In this document: piece by piece, positions 11,757-22,639 of the stretch | Numbering within the stretch: position 1 is the first letter of the stretch | How the letters are laid out: each line of letters opens with the position of its first letter | Assembly (NCBI GenBank): GCA_016630955.3 | Contig: CM049999.1 | Coordinates: 1,302,001-1,366,000 of the forward strand | Reading direction: 5' to 3' | DNA length: 64,000 bases | Origin: Didymella arachidicola | Taxonomy: Eukaryota; Ascomycota; Dothideomycetes; Pleosporales; Didymellaceae | Made by a program: the position numbers and the translations under genes | Notes under the pieces: generated by a model | The model's database searches: none | Told to the model about the DNA's origin: nothing | What the model saw: the letters and a program-made list of their open reading frames with translations, nothing else

Positions 11757-12254
11757 TGTCTTGGCTCAAGGAGAGAGAACGCGAATTCCAGAGTGTTGGT
11801 GAGGATTGGTGGGCCGGGTGAAGTTTCAAAACCTAGAAAATGGTGGCAGGCGGTTAAGTAGAAGACCAAGTGGAGTGAAGGACGATAGTACACTGAGCAA
11901 TGTTACTCTTTATAGGTGGTTGTCTTAGACTCATTTCTGCTCCGAAAAGGGCGGTGCGCCACATACTCCACCTGCAGGCAGCCTCACGCACGTGATCGAT
12001 TTATCCGGCAGGCACGAAACTCCGAGCCTAAGGCACACTTGGAGGTCAGCCCAAATAGAAAGCAGCCATGATCAACGAGGTTATTCCATTTCCCAGTGAT
12101 TCAAGATTACTTGTAGTCACTGGAAGAGCTCTAGGATCAGAGGATTCATGCTGATAGTACCGAAGTAGCTCCCCTGTGCTCCAATGGTACCATAAGTAGC
12201 ACCTGGGCATCCTAGAGCGGACCTTTCCAGAGAAAGCCTCATTGAATTTGTTTC
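11757..12254. other. Intergenic, about 0.5 kb
   Basis: Lies between the F-box gene and the 3' end of the kinase-like gene. It holds the F-box promoter (pyrimidine-rich near 11860-11880). The open frame at 12046-12258 on the minus strand shows no family signal and is not called. Confidence 0.4.
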
Positions 12255-13540
12255 TCATATTCCACCTTCATCTGCAAACAAACAGCCTAGAAATTTGGCT
12301 CTGAACCCGCCCCGATCTCGTCTCCAGGACCTTACAACTAATTCAACAGCCTCCTGAAACATCGAATCCACCTCAGAAGTCCTCTTTATACCTGGATGCC
12401 TTGCGCACCAGTTAATCACATGTACTCCGGCATATATAATGACACGATAGGCCATGTCATCAGACAAAGAACCATAGCCTTTGGCAAAGGCCTCAACCAT
12501 GACCTTACATGCTATACGGGTGTGAGCTTCCGCGCCTGCGACAGAGGTTTTCTCCAGCAAGTCGCCAATCATTTGACCCAGATCCATTGACCGATGGCCA
12601 AAATGTGAGAATTCGAAGTCGATGACGTGGAGCCGTGGCTGTGGTGGTGGGGTCAGAAGAACACTTGGAACACGTCGTCAGTACTGAGACATGGGATGAT
12701 TTGGACAGAAGACGATCATACTTTCCCGTCCAAAAGTCACCGTGCACTATATCATACGACTCCGAAGCTTCCTGAAGTCCCTGCATGACGAAGGCATGCT
12801 CGCTTTCAGCCATTGCCTTCACTTCCCTCAGCACGTTGAGATCTTCTTCAGTGATGACTGGGAATGTACTAGCGATCTCAACGATAGTCGAGAATGTAGT
12901 GCGCCACTTCAGATCATGACTTGCTCTGTTTGTTCCCATTGTGCTTCTCAGCTCATCCTGCGTCGGCTCTCGTGTCCAGTGATGCAACGCATGCAGCCAT
13001 TCGCCTAGAGCAAAGCCGACGGAGGACCAAATAGACAACGGTATATCACTGTCATGAGACGTAAGAAGACTAGCGCAGTCGATTGCAGGATGGAGATCTT
13101 CGATGATCTGGATCTTAGAGGCAGAAAGGTAAAGCAGATCCAGTGGCGTGGTGACACTCATGACTGGTGCGACAGGTCCCAATGCAACGCTAGCCAGTGC
13201 TTCCAGCATCGCATATTCGTAATTCTATACTAAGTAAGCTTTTACATCACGATAGATTCTGTCTTTTGTTTTCACCTACCGATCGTCCCGAGTCGAGAGC
13301 AAAGTCGCGGTTAACGGCAGCAAAATCAGTCGTCTTCTTGACAACTACCGATCTCAACACTGATCTCAGAGTTGTTCCTTCACGTAAAGACAACGGTGAT
13401 ATAAGGTCACCGCGAAAGATGAAGCTGGCGGACCCGCCAGGAATGCGAGTTAGGGACGAGCATGCGAAGTTGGTGCTCGCAATTGCCTCCTGGATTTCGG
13501 TAGTGAGCTGCTGTACTTCATCTTCGCTGAGTGATGGCAT
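12255..13540 (-). CDS. Aminoglycoside-phosphotransferase (APH)-fold kinase-like protein
   Basis: Exons 13540-13280, 13224-12722 and 12663-12255; introns of 55 and 58 bp; 390 aa. The ATG at 13540 (MPSLSEDEV) is preferred over an upstream in-frame ATG at 13603. Motifs: N-lobe SLTRIPGGSASFIFRG (glycine-rich nucleotide loop), VVVKK (putative ATP-binding Lys), catalytic loop VHGDFWTGN and metal-binding VIDFEFSH. The catalytic Asn (about residue 255) is encoded across intron 2: AA from exon 2 plus T from exon 3. This strongly supports the splice model, since reading through gives a Lys at that position and then loses the frame. The family phosphorylates small molecules (choline, methylthioribose, aminoglycosides) or acts on proteins; many fungal members are uncharacterised. 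No signal peptide. Probably cytosolic. Confidence 0.82.
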
Positions 13541-13701
13541 TGTCGCGAATGATCCAGTGCACAACTGAAGACAAATGTGTTTATCTACATGTGACTCATT
13601 CAAACAGTAATCACGAGCTGCAAGGCAGCAATCTGACGTTCGATGACGTCAGTCCTGATATTTAAGTCGCGGAAACGTTGGTTGCAATAGCGAGATAGTC
13701 G

Positions 13702-15399
13702 CTATGTCCATGAGTAGGGTATGATCAAAAGCAGACTGCACAGGTCATCGATGGCCTTGGGGACTCTAAATATGCTCGCCTTGTGATCGGAATAAGTACT
13801 ACTTGAGAGTTGAGTCCTTGGACTCAGTCCAACGCTCACCATCCTCTTCCTTATGCTTTCCATGAGAACGCAAGGTTCTTTCTCGACACTTTCAAAGGCT
13901 TGGACTATCAATTCTTGGTGCTTGTCACTTCTGACTTGAAAATCAGCCTCGAACGGCTTCGGTGCGCCGACAAATCCAGGTATAAAGCTCTCTTCCTCGT
14001 CAACAACGATCCTTTCGTTATTCTTACTCTTGATATTGTACGCCCAAAGTAGCCTCGCGATAGCGATAGTGAGCGTCCTCCGTGCGATATGTCGTCCTGA
14101 GCAGATCCTTCTACCATATCCAAAGTTCCCGGCTTGCTGCTCTCTACCAAGCCAACGCTCCGGGATGAACTCGGAGGGTCTGTCGAAGAGCGTCTTATCG
14201 TTCCGCATAGTAATGAAAAGCGGAATTATCAAAGCGCCTCTAGGAATGCGAAAACCTTTGTAGGTATCCTCTGATATGGTTGAATGGGGAATGCCTTGTG
14301 GAAACAGGTGATGCCAGCGGAAATTCTCTTCGACCACAGCCTGGATGTACGGTAAATTAGGCAGATCTTCGAAGTCTGGCAGCCTGTTCGGACCAACTAC
14401 AGTATCCAGCTCGCGTTGTGCTGTGATGGTCCATTCAGGGTATGCAAGGCAGGCGAAAGTGAATATTTGTAGAGTCGTGTACGCTGTCTCCACGCCAGCA
14501 TCGCAGAGTATGCCAAGATCCCAGGCAATTGTGATAGGATCTATCTGTTTCGCTTCCTTCGCCCCGCACAAGTGTTTACACCAATTCTAGCCGGGTCGAG
14601 CTAAACCATCCTGCATATTACGTTTGTGTAAGTCTTCATACTGCTGGTGCCATGCTTCTGCTGTTTTCTTCCAGGGAGCGAGGCATCGTGGCAAGTAGTT
14701 CAGAGGCGGGAAAGCATCCACAATCCAAGCTCCTACCTCACTCGCTTTAAGAAAATGTTGAATATTTTCAAGGTTTTGTTCGAACTGCCACTCTTTGCCC
14801 GTGACGATCCGTACACCAAAGGTTAGTGTATAGATGACGCTGGCGGTAAAACGTTCATACTGCCCCACAGTCATTTGTGCTCAACATGTTGAAAATCAAT
14901 TGCTTGCTCTCCATGTCTTGGATTGGCTCGTAACATTGCGATGCGCGAGGACTGAGTACTGAGGCCTGAAGTCGCTGATGGAGTAGATAATCCTCTCCCC
15001 ATGGCATGAACAAAATGTGGTTATTCTTGCAGAGCAGTTCTGAAACCATGACCTGAGTGTATGAGCCAAACGTACGTGGCATAAGTAGCGCTGGAGTCTT
15101 ACCATGCGAGGTCAATCGCTGTAGATATGACCACGCTTGTCAAGCAGCTCCCTGGCTGTCTCGTAGTCGCCGATGATAACAACGTCGGTGCCTCCGAAGT
15201 CAGCGCTAACAAGGGGTCTATACTTCTCAACCCATTTCTTGAACACAGACCACTTGTTTTCGGAGGTAATCTGGTGGAGATTACCGATAAGTGGAAGACG
15301 AGACGGGCCCGGTGGAAGTCTCGCCCTGCGAATTCGCTGTTTGATCACATATGCGACAGCGAGAATGACAGTGGCGATAACAATGGTGAGAATTGCCAT
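13702..15399 (-). pseudogene. Cytochrome P450 pseudogene (two nonsense codons, one frameshift)
   Basis: ATG at 15399 gives a membrane anchor, then LPPGPSRLPLIGN, the hinge of O-methylsterigmatocystin-oxidase-like P450s. Exon 1 reaches 15103; an intron at 15102-15053 is well formed. Lesions on this strand: TGA at 15114-15112 (HIYSD-stop-PRM, expected Arg, CGA to TGA); an extra G in the GGGG run at 14866-14863 that shifts frame (STND to GQYERFTASV); and TAG at 14589-14587 (ARPG-stop-NW, plausibly TGG to TAG). Beyond these the protein is well preserved: I-helix AGVETAYT, K-helix ENFR, PERW, and haem loop FGYGRRICSG. The C-terminus is about 45 residues longer than usual. Both stops are C:G to T:A transitions. 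Sequencing error could explain the homopolymer shift but hardly all three. Function, if once intact, was a small-molecule monooxygenase. Confidence 0.85.
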
Positions 15400-15968
15400 G
15401 GTAAATGTACATAAATCAAAGGTCCTGTACACAGGCTATCTTACAACTTCATGGGGGACTTTATGCGGTCGTGGTTGAACAAAAGGACCGCTGTAGGATG
15501 CACGCATTCTCGTCTCTTTTCGCAGTGCATAATCTAGGGACCTATGAGTGAGGGGCCCAAGAAGGAAGCGCATAGTATCCGGCAGGGCATCCAATGGCGA
15601 GTAGGTAGGTCTTCCTTGCTCAGCCTCGTAGGCAAGAGGTATCGACCTTGTACGTGTGTTTTCAGATGCTCCGTAAGCGCCGATGGCACTGCAAGTGCCG
15701 GGCGCCTGTGACACAGTCATATCAATCTTAGGGTCAAGACATACCCTTAACGGTGCGATATGCATACGTAGGAAGTTTCGAGAACCTCACGTCAGTGATT
15801 CACAAGCTTGATGGACAAGGCTGCATGACGCTAACGCAAGGACGGGATTTGACACCATTTAAAAAAGCATTACGGGGTTCTCCGCACCCGCTTCGATGGC
15901 GGCACAAGGGAAGGCTAGTCTTCTCATTGAGGAGATCTGCATATAGTTCAATTATGGTTAATGGAAGC
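15400..15968. other. Intergenic, about 0.57 kb
   Basis: Region between the P450 pseudogene start and the 3' end of the MFS gene. Short open frames on both strands (15436-15765 minus, 15753-16130 plus) have no domain signal. No motif assigned. Confidence 0.4.
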
Positions 15969-17790
15969 TTAGCGAAGTTTGTGTTGTCGAATGAAGAGGG
16001 TGGCAACGAAACCAATCAGCGCACATGTCAACGAGACCACTGTACTTTATCAGCAAAGAGTTTTGGAGTATCATGGCATCGTACTTACCATGAGTCCAGG
16101 TCAAAGCTTCGACGTATGAGCTTACAATGACCTTGGCTATGAAGGGCTTGACCTTACGAATATAGTGAACGTCAGAGACCGCACTTTCAATGATCTGCAG
16201 TCGAATTAGCCAATTGCGTGAAGCTAGTGATTGTCAGAGACGCACCTTCAGCTTTTTGTCATGTCTGAAACCAATAGAGGTTAGTCTCGCATCCAGATTA
16301 GCCCTCAGGGACTGTTGTAGCACAGCGCTCACACCGGCCATGCCACCTAGCATGCCAATCGAAGAAGCGAGGTATAGCGTCGATGCCGCGATAGCCGTGA
16401 ATCTTGGGTCTAGGGCAGCTTGAATGCTGATGAAGAGTGTAGAGTTTACGATTCCTGACCCAAAACCACCAGGGAAGATGTAGAGGGATTCAACCCAATT
16501 AGTGTTTCCATGCCAGCGCAAGATCAAAAGCAAGTATGCAAGAGCAGCGACGCCAGTAGCGCCAAGAGTCAGAGCCTTGTATCGACCTGTCCTCTTGATG
16601 ACAGCACCAGAGATCAATCCACCTATTGCGTTGCCGACCACAGCGGGAACCAGGTGGGCTCCAGCAACGGTTGACGTGGCGTTGGCCGTGACTTGAAAGT
16701 ACAGAGGCACAGCAAACATGAGTCCGACTTGCGCGCCAACTTGACACATCATGACAAGCGAAGAAAGCAGCACCTCTTTGTGGCAAACTACCGAAAGCGG
16801 AATGATAGGTTCCTTTGCGACCCAACCTTCAACGGCCAGGAACAGGAGACCAAAAGTCAAAGCCGCTGTGAATAGCAGTGCGATTTGATAATCTGACCAA
16901 GGTAGCCTATCACCACCTATCTCCAGAGGCAGCAGCAGACTCAGGATGCTCAATGTCATCAGCAAGGCGCCCAAGAAGTCGATACGGGCAAATTTGCTGG
17001 CCTTGACATCTTCAGCTACGTGATAATGGGCTCGAGTAGGCAGGATAAGCCAGACGAGAAAGAAGGCAACTCCAGCGAAAGGAACCTGGCCGAGGAAAGA
17101 CCATCTCCAGCCGACTGAATCTGCTAACCATCCGCCCAGAGGGCCTCCGATGCTGCGACCAGTCGTGGCCACGATATTCACCCACGAGCGCCATGTGGCA
17201 ACATCTCGAAGGGGTACAAGATCCACGATTAGGATAGACACAAGAGTTGTCATGCCCGAGGATCCTAGACCAGATATGATTCGACCGGCGATCAGTTCTG
17301 GCATAGAGCCCCCGATACCAACAAGGAAGCAGCCGAAACCAAAGAGTGCATAGGCCAGAAGTAACAACGCCTTGCGGCCGTATATATCACTGAGCTTGCC
17401 ATACAAGGGCATGGTAGCCGCTTGTGCTAGAGCAAAGCTCGTGAGCAGCCAGCTGGAGTCATGGAGAGCGTCGAACTCAGAAGCAATAACGGAGTGCGTA
17501 GCAAATAGTAGAGATGAGTCGGCGTTCGCGATGAAGGTTCCGATCAATAAAACGCAGACGATGTGACCGACCGAGGCGGCTATCGCGGCTGTGGGGTCCT
17601 CTTGTTTCGAATCGATCCGGGCTTCTTCGTCAAGAAGAGCATCGCTGCATGGGGAGATGGACCTTGCGTCAGGAACATCGCTGGATGTATCGCTTGACGA
17701 TGAAGTCAGGCTACTCGAAGAGGAAGTGCTGCCAACAGTGGACAGAAGAGGGGTGCGTTCCGTGCTCGTGATGGCGTCCTGTACAGGCAT
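15969..17790 (-). CDS. MFS transporter, DHA2/14-TM (vacuolar basic amino acid or drug type)
   Basis: Exons 17790-16246, 16194-16089 and 16039-15969; introns of 51 and 49 bp; 573 aa. Splicing adds the C-terminal part ending in a last membrane helix (VSLTCALIGFVATLFIRQ). The first ~70 residues are Ser/Thr/Asp-rich and cytosolic. Multiple TM helices follow, with the MFS signature GKLSDIYGRKALLL between TM2 and TM3, RIISGLGSSGMT in TM4 and a motif C-like GGPLGGWLADSVGWRW. It resembles Vba-type vacuolar transporters and multidrug exporters of the DHA2 group, moving substrates by H+ antiport. Near the NRPS-like and P450 genes it could export a metabolite, but housekeeping amino-acid transport into the vacuole is equally possible. 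Confidence 0.88.
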
Positions 17791-18776
17791 GTTGTCTGGT
17801 CACGAGGAAAGGCGTGATATGATACAAGACCCATTCAAGACATTGTAGATATATAGCGAGCTTCCTGATCAGAACTTGCAGCAGATTTTTCGCTGCTGGA
17901 GTCATGCTGCGCCCACTCTAAGCGCAGTCACGAGGCCAGACGTGTCAGCATGCAGCCTCGGGGCCGTTGGATAAGGAAAGCCGATGTTGCAACTTCAAGG
18001 GCCAATCGCGTCATCAGGTTTGGGCGAACCACAAGAACGCATCTACAGTAAGAGCCGCAGTTCTTTCGCTCAACGTATTTTTTTCCTGTGGGTTTCAGCG
18101 ATGTCCCGATGGCTGTTCTCAAAATTTGCGCGGAAATCCGCTCTGGCTCTGATGAAGGCGGGTTATCGGCTTCAGCAACTCTGCTCAATGTGCACTGCGT
18201 CGAGCGTTTGCTCTGCGCCGCAAAGAACGTCTGAAGCATTGGAAGATGATAGAACGATCCGTTCCGAACTCTGACCTAAATCTGGGTGATAACGAGTAGA
18301 TGCGACAGTCCTCAAGCTGGTGTTGGAATCTAGCCTCTGCTGGACTTACCTACGTCGCAGCGGAGGTGGGGAAAGCAGCTAGGCATTATGCTATCGCTCT
18401 CGTTCACGCCAACTTACCATTGCAGATGATTCGACGCATTCTAAACGTGACGTACGCGCCAGAGCTGTCGATAAGTCGAGGCTGAGAATGGACCGAACCC
18501 TGATGAGAACGCTGTACGGGGCGCGGTGCTACAACCAACTCTGACCACGGCATTTACGGTCCAGTGCTTGTCAATGTAAGAAGAAGCATCAAATAACGGA
18601 ATGGTGCAATCTTAGAGCTCGTCCTCGTGCAGGCAAGAAGATGCATTAAGGAGTACCTATGGTAGGCGGCTGGACCTTGACGGGCTAGTTTGGCAAAATG
18701 CGGTTGCTATTGCAAAAGTCCGCTAGGTAAAGTATATACAAAAAAGCTTCCCAAAAGCATCATCACCTCAGAAGAT
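17791..18776. other. Intergenic, about 1 kb
   Basis: Contains the promoter of the MFS gene and the 3' flank of the GH131 gene. Short frames at 17928-18274 on both strands show no family signal. No RNA gene found. Confidence 0.45.
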
Positions 18777-19956
18777 TTAGTTCGCTTCGTTCTTTTCCTT
18801 GACCCAGGCGATGAGCTCCTGGAGGGTGAACTCGGTAGGAAGCTCATCGGGGCTAGCACCGGCTCCAGGATTGGCGGAAGGAGTGGCAGCAGCCGTCGAC
18901 GAAGCGACTGGAGTCTCGACAGCGGCAGAGGAGGGAACGGGTGTCTTGACATCCGAAGAGACGGGGGCGGCGGAGGAGGCAATGGGGGTCTCAGCAGCGA
19001 CAGATGTAGCCGCGGCCGAGGAAGAAGCAGCCGCAGATGTCGCGACAGCACTCGAAGCGACAGCGGCCTTAGATGAAGCAGGAGCAGCAACAGCGCTGGA
19101 TGCAGGGGCCGAGCCGTCAGAGGCAGCGCCACCAGCCGTGTTCACAGAGGTGGTCAGGTCACCGCTTTCGACGTAGACGCCAGAGAAGAACCAGTCCTCG
19201 GCACCAGCAGCGTCGTTGCTGCCGGGGAGACGAAGGACACCCAAATGCCAGTCAGCGCCGTTAGACTGAGTGCTGGCATCGAAGGGACCAGCGGTCTTGG
19301 TCAGCGCGTCGCTACCGGTGGAGTGGTGAAATGAGACGGAGCCGGCGTCGAAGTCGATCTCATAGGCAACGTTGTGCCACTCATCAGCGACCAGCTCGAC
19401 GTCCCACTTTGAGACGCCACCAACGTGCCACTGAAGCTTATTGCTGCTACCGCCTCCAGAGCCATACTTCAACTCGGTGAAATGGCTCTCGAAGAAAGCG
19501 ACCTGGTGTTCGTTGTTCTCGGTAGGCTTGTTGATACCGGTAGTCTTAATCGAGAAGTGGTAGTAGACCTTGCCCTTGTTGATGGCGGCGGTGGTCTGAG
19601 GAATTAACTCAGTCCTGAGCATGGTCTGACCGTTCCACTTGCTAGTCTCATCGATGGTGATCTTGACACCCTGCTTGGAGCCAGTGTCTGCGGGGTTCTT
19701 GAACTTCGAGTCGAGATTGACGTAGTCGGTAACAGCACCAGAGCCGTGGATGTAATATTGGTACGCGCCAACGGGGTTGGCGAAAGACCACTTCTCGAGA
19801 TCCGCGCTCGAGGTCATGTCGTTGAAGCGCCCATCCCAGAGAATTGTGCCTAAACCAAGATATTAGCAATCTAATTGTCCCGACAAGGTCGTCACTCAAC
19901 TTACCAGCGGAGGCGGCGCTGATGAGCGCGTTGATGAGAGCAACCTTGGAAAGCAT
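18777..19956 (-). CDS. Secreted GH131-type beta-glucanase with Ser/Ala-rich tail
   Basis: Exon 1 is 19956-19905, the intron 19904-19850 (GTAAGT...TTTAG), exon 2 is 19849-18777; 374 aa. Residues 1-17 (MLSKVALINALISAASA) are a signal peptide, followed by GTILWDGRFNDMTSSADLEK, the typical start of the glycoside hydrolase family 131 catalytic domain, which runs to about residue 250 (PTENNEHQVAFFESHF, WHVGGVSKWDVEL, WHNVAYEIDF). GH131 enzymes cleave beta-1,3/1,4/1,6-glucans. After it comes a low-complexity region rich in Ala, Ser, Val and Thr with repeated VASSA-like units, probably O-glycosylated, ending in a short helix (EFTLQELIAWVKEKN). No carbohydrate-binding module is visible. Likely acts on plant cell wall or fungal glucan outside the cell. 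Confidence 0.85.
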
Positions 19957-20984
19957 GTTGAAATGAATGCGAACAGAGACCAGCTGTACGGTAAGGAATG
20001 TCTACTACGGGATGAAAAGAAGGACTGTAGTAAGAACAAAGATGGACGGGGAGAAAACGAGGATGCGAGCGCGCATTAGGTATATAAAGCGGTACTCATT
20101 TCGGAATGCAGTGATCTAGGTGGAGTCCAGTATTGAAGCGGCGCAGATGGAGCCGCCGCCTCAACCCTGCATACCAATATCTCGGAAACGAAACGTCCAA
20201 TGCACAGTGTTTCATCTTTCTTAGTCAGCCTATAGAGGCTTAACAATTCGTGATAGCTCCATAGGCGTTCATGGTTTAAGTACTGGCCCAACAATGTGGC
20301 AACGGTTTCCAGTATGGCACGCGATGCGGAGCCAGATTCCGCCGTTGTAGTTGCAGACACGAGCCGCAATGACAGGAAACTGGTGGCATGACAGCGGAAG
20401 CGAACGTGTGAAACGTCTCGCTTACGGACGTCCATCCACACTCGGTTATATTCTAGCCAAATTTGGACTAGCGCTTGCGGCTCCATGATGAAAGGGTCGA
20501 GGCTGAGTCCTGTTTATGAAAGCTAGTTTCAGGTGGATGAGACGGAAATTTGGTGTTTTGCCTTTTGGTCTTATTGCATGTTCGCCATTTGAGAACCGTC
20601 GCGCAGAGCGCTCGCCGCCACTTTCGTACCAGCAAGTCATGTCGTCAAACCAAACGAACCGTTCGCCTGTGCACTGCGTTCAGCATGAAATCAAAGCTAG
20701 CGGAGAATGTCCATCACTGTGAGAATTAGCTGACGCTCCGCGACTTCTCCAGGCACGAACAAAAACGCTTTGTACCTACGAGGATCGCCCCTAGGGCATC
20801 TTTCGTGTCGTTACACGATGAGGCAGTCGTAGTGTCCGCTCTTGAGTTCGTCTTGCATCTCTTCTACCCTCTTTAACAGTTGCGACGGACTGTAGCTGTC
20901 CTATCGCAAGATCACTCCAATAATTCGTCCTGATGTTGAGACTCATATCTCCTCCTTCGCCCGTTAACTACTTTACCTCTAAGC
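19957..20984. other. Intergenic, about 1 kb
   Basis: Upstream of the GH131 gene; a TATATAAA-like box on the minus strand (around 20080-20090, read as tatataaag on plus) lies about 130 bp from its ATG and is an uncertain promoter candidate. An open frame at 20076-20486 (minus) lacks any family signal. Confidence 0.35.
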
Positions 20985-22024
20985 CTATAATCTCGACTTC
21001 TCGGTTCGTCTCCCTGGTCCTGCTGGCAAGATCATCGTATGTGTCCAGGACGACGGGTGTCCAGATTTACCAAGAACAGGGTTGGCCTTGGTACACTTCC
21101 TAAGGTCCACTGTGTCCCTAGCACGGATCGTCTTCCCCTTGTCGCTCGACGACATGTACGAGTATTTTCCAAACACAAGGTCATACTTTCAGACCTTATC
21201 AACCCCAATGTCTTTCGCTAACTTCTTCCACGCCAAGACGTTGTCGTCCTCCGGTTTCACGCCGGTTTTATAGTCGATGGTGATTATTTTGTACCTCCAG
21301 CAGGTGCCCCCGAATTCACCCTAACGCGGCCGGGGAACGTCTTTTCAGCCTATCCATTTTCGTGGTATACGGTAGTCGTACCGAACACCACGGTGCTAGG
21401 GCGGCACTGCTTGGTGTCCATCGAGATAGTGTCAATGAGACGAGACGAGCTCTCGTCGTCAACCTAGGTAACTTTTTGGTAACTATGACGTATTGGCCGA
21501 TAGAATAGAATGCGATTCACTAGGCTGGAGCCTTGAGTAATGACGATAGTATGCTTGGACGAATGGATTCACATAGGACCGTCTTGGACATGCCGTACTT
21601 CAGTCTGGTGTAACGGAACCCAATACGGCGCGCGAATGTCGACCAAGGTGAACAAAGTGTGTCTTGAAACTCACACATCTGGTCAACCACGTGAATATTG
21701 TGACTCTCATGTATCAAGTATAAGTGGGCTGCCGTGGAGGTCCATCTGAAGGTGGTTCAAGCCTTTCACGGCCGAGTGTTAAGCATCTGGAGTTGGCACT
21801 ACGATCGAGTCTAAGAGAGCCGCCTTGTACTTAATTTCTCATCTCCGACTCGTATCATTGGCAGAACCTTGTCTACCGGACCGTCTTTGACGATCTGATT
21901 GAACAAAACCATCTGCAGATGGAAAGCCGCTGCGCATCGTCTCTCTGCTTCTATCCTTTGATATCTGAATCGCGTTGCACTTTGTGGAGACAAAAGATTC
22001 GGTCGTTTCCAGAAACTCACGCAC
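20985..22024 (-). pseudogene. Decayed protein-coding gene of unknown family
   Basis: On the minus strand several coding-like blocks follow each other with stops and frame changes between them: around 22024-21811 (FHLQMVLFNQIVKDGPVDKV), 21717-21520, 21460-21310 (STVVFGTTTVYHENG then stop, then TFPGRVRVNSGAPAGG), and 21300-20985 (IDYKTGVKPEDDNVLAWKKL, then stop, then YDLVFGKYSYMSSSDKGKT). The amino-acid composition and motif-like continuity are not what random DNA gives, while TAG/TGA interruptions and at least one frame jump rule out an active gene. I do not recognise the family. It may be a host gene inactivated by point mutation, or an internal part of an old mobile element. Confidence 0.45.
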
Positions 22025-22639
22025 CTACCATGCCAGCATCTAGCTCATAAACATCAAACTCTTTGATGAAATCTAAATGGGTGTTTCATCGACATATCTG
22101 TAGAATCGCTTAAGCATACAGGCCCAATCTACAGGTCTAAATTGAAGAAACAGCGTCCTCCCCTCATTTCGATGGGATTATGGCCACTGCAGGCTCCAAA
22201 TCTAAAGCGAAAGTTGTCCATCACATTACGGTAAAGTCATGGCAGATAATCTGGGTATGTACTCGGCAAGCTACTAGTACGCCATCCTCCAAACCCTGTG
22301 CAGCACTTGTAATCCTAGGGGTTCGATGGCGTCCTTACATCCCGCGCCACACATGTTTATACCTTGACGAGAGCTCTGCATCACAAACTGACCGAGTGGG
22401 AGGAGTTGTATGCTCGATGCTTGTATCACGATCGAGCTAGCGATCGAAATGGCAACCTCACGACAACGAAACACTGCCACTCCGCTTTGATCGAGCTTAC
22501 GTCAAGCTGCTTGAGATATGGTAGCCTTAAACTCTTGATATACATAGCCGAGAAACCCAGTTCTCGGGATGAATCTGGGCCGTTATTATTTTCATGATCA
22601 GACTTCAAAAGCTCCGTGCCTTGGACGTATTCCTACATC
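22025..22639. other. Intergenic, about 0.6 kb
   Basis: Between the decayed gene and the 3' end of the large tandem-family gene. No supported feature. Confidence 0.35.

Noticed and set aside
18690..19176. Gly/Arg-rich and Leu/Pro-rich long frames across the GH131 tail
   Set aside because: They are shadows of the Ala/Ser low-complexity region read in other frames or on the other strand.
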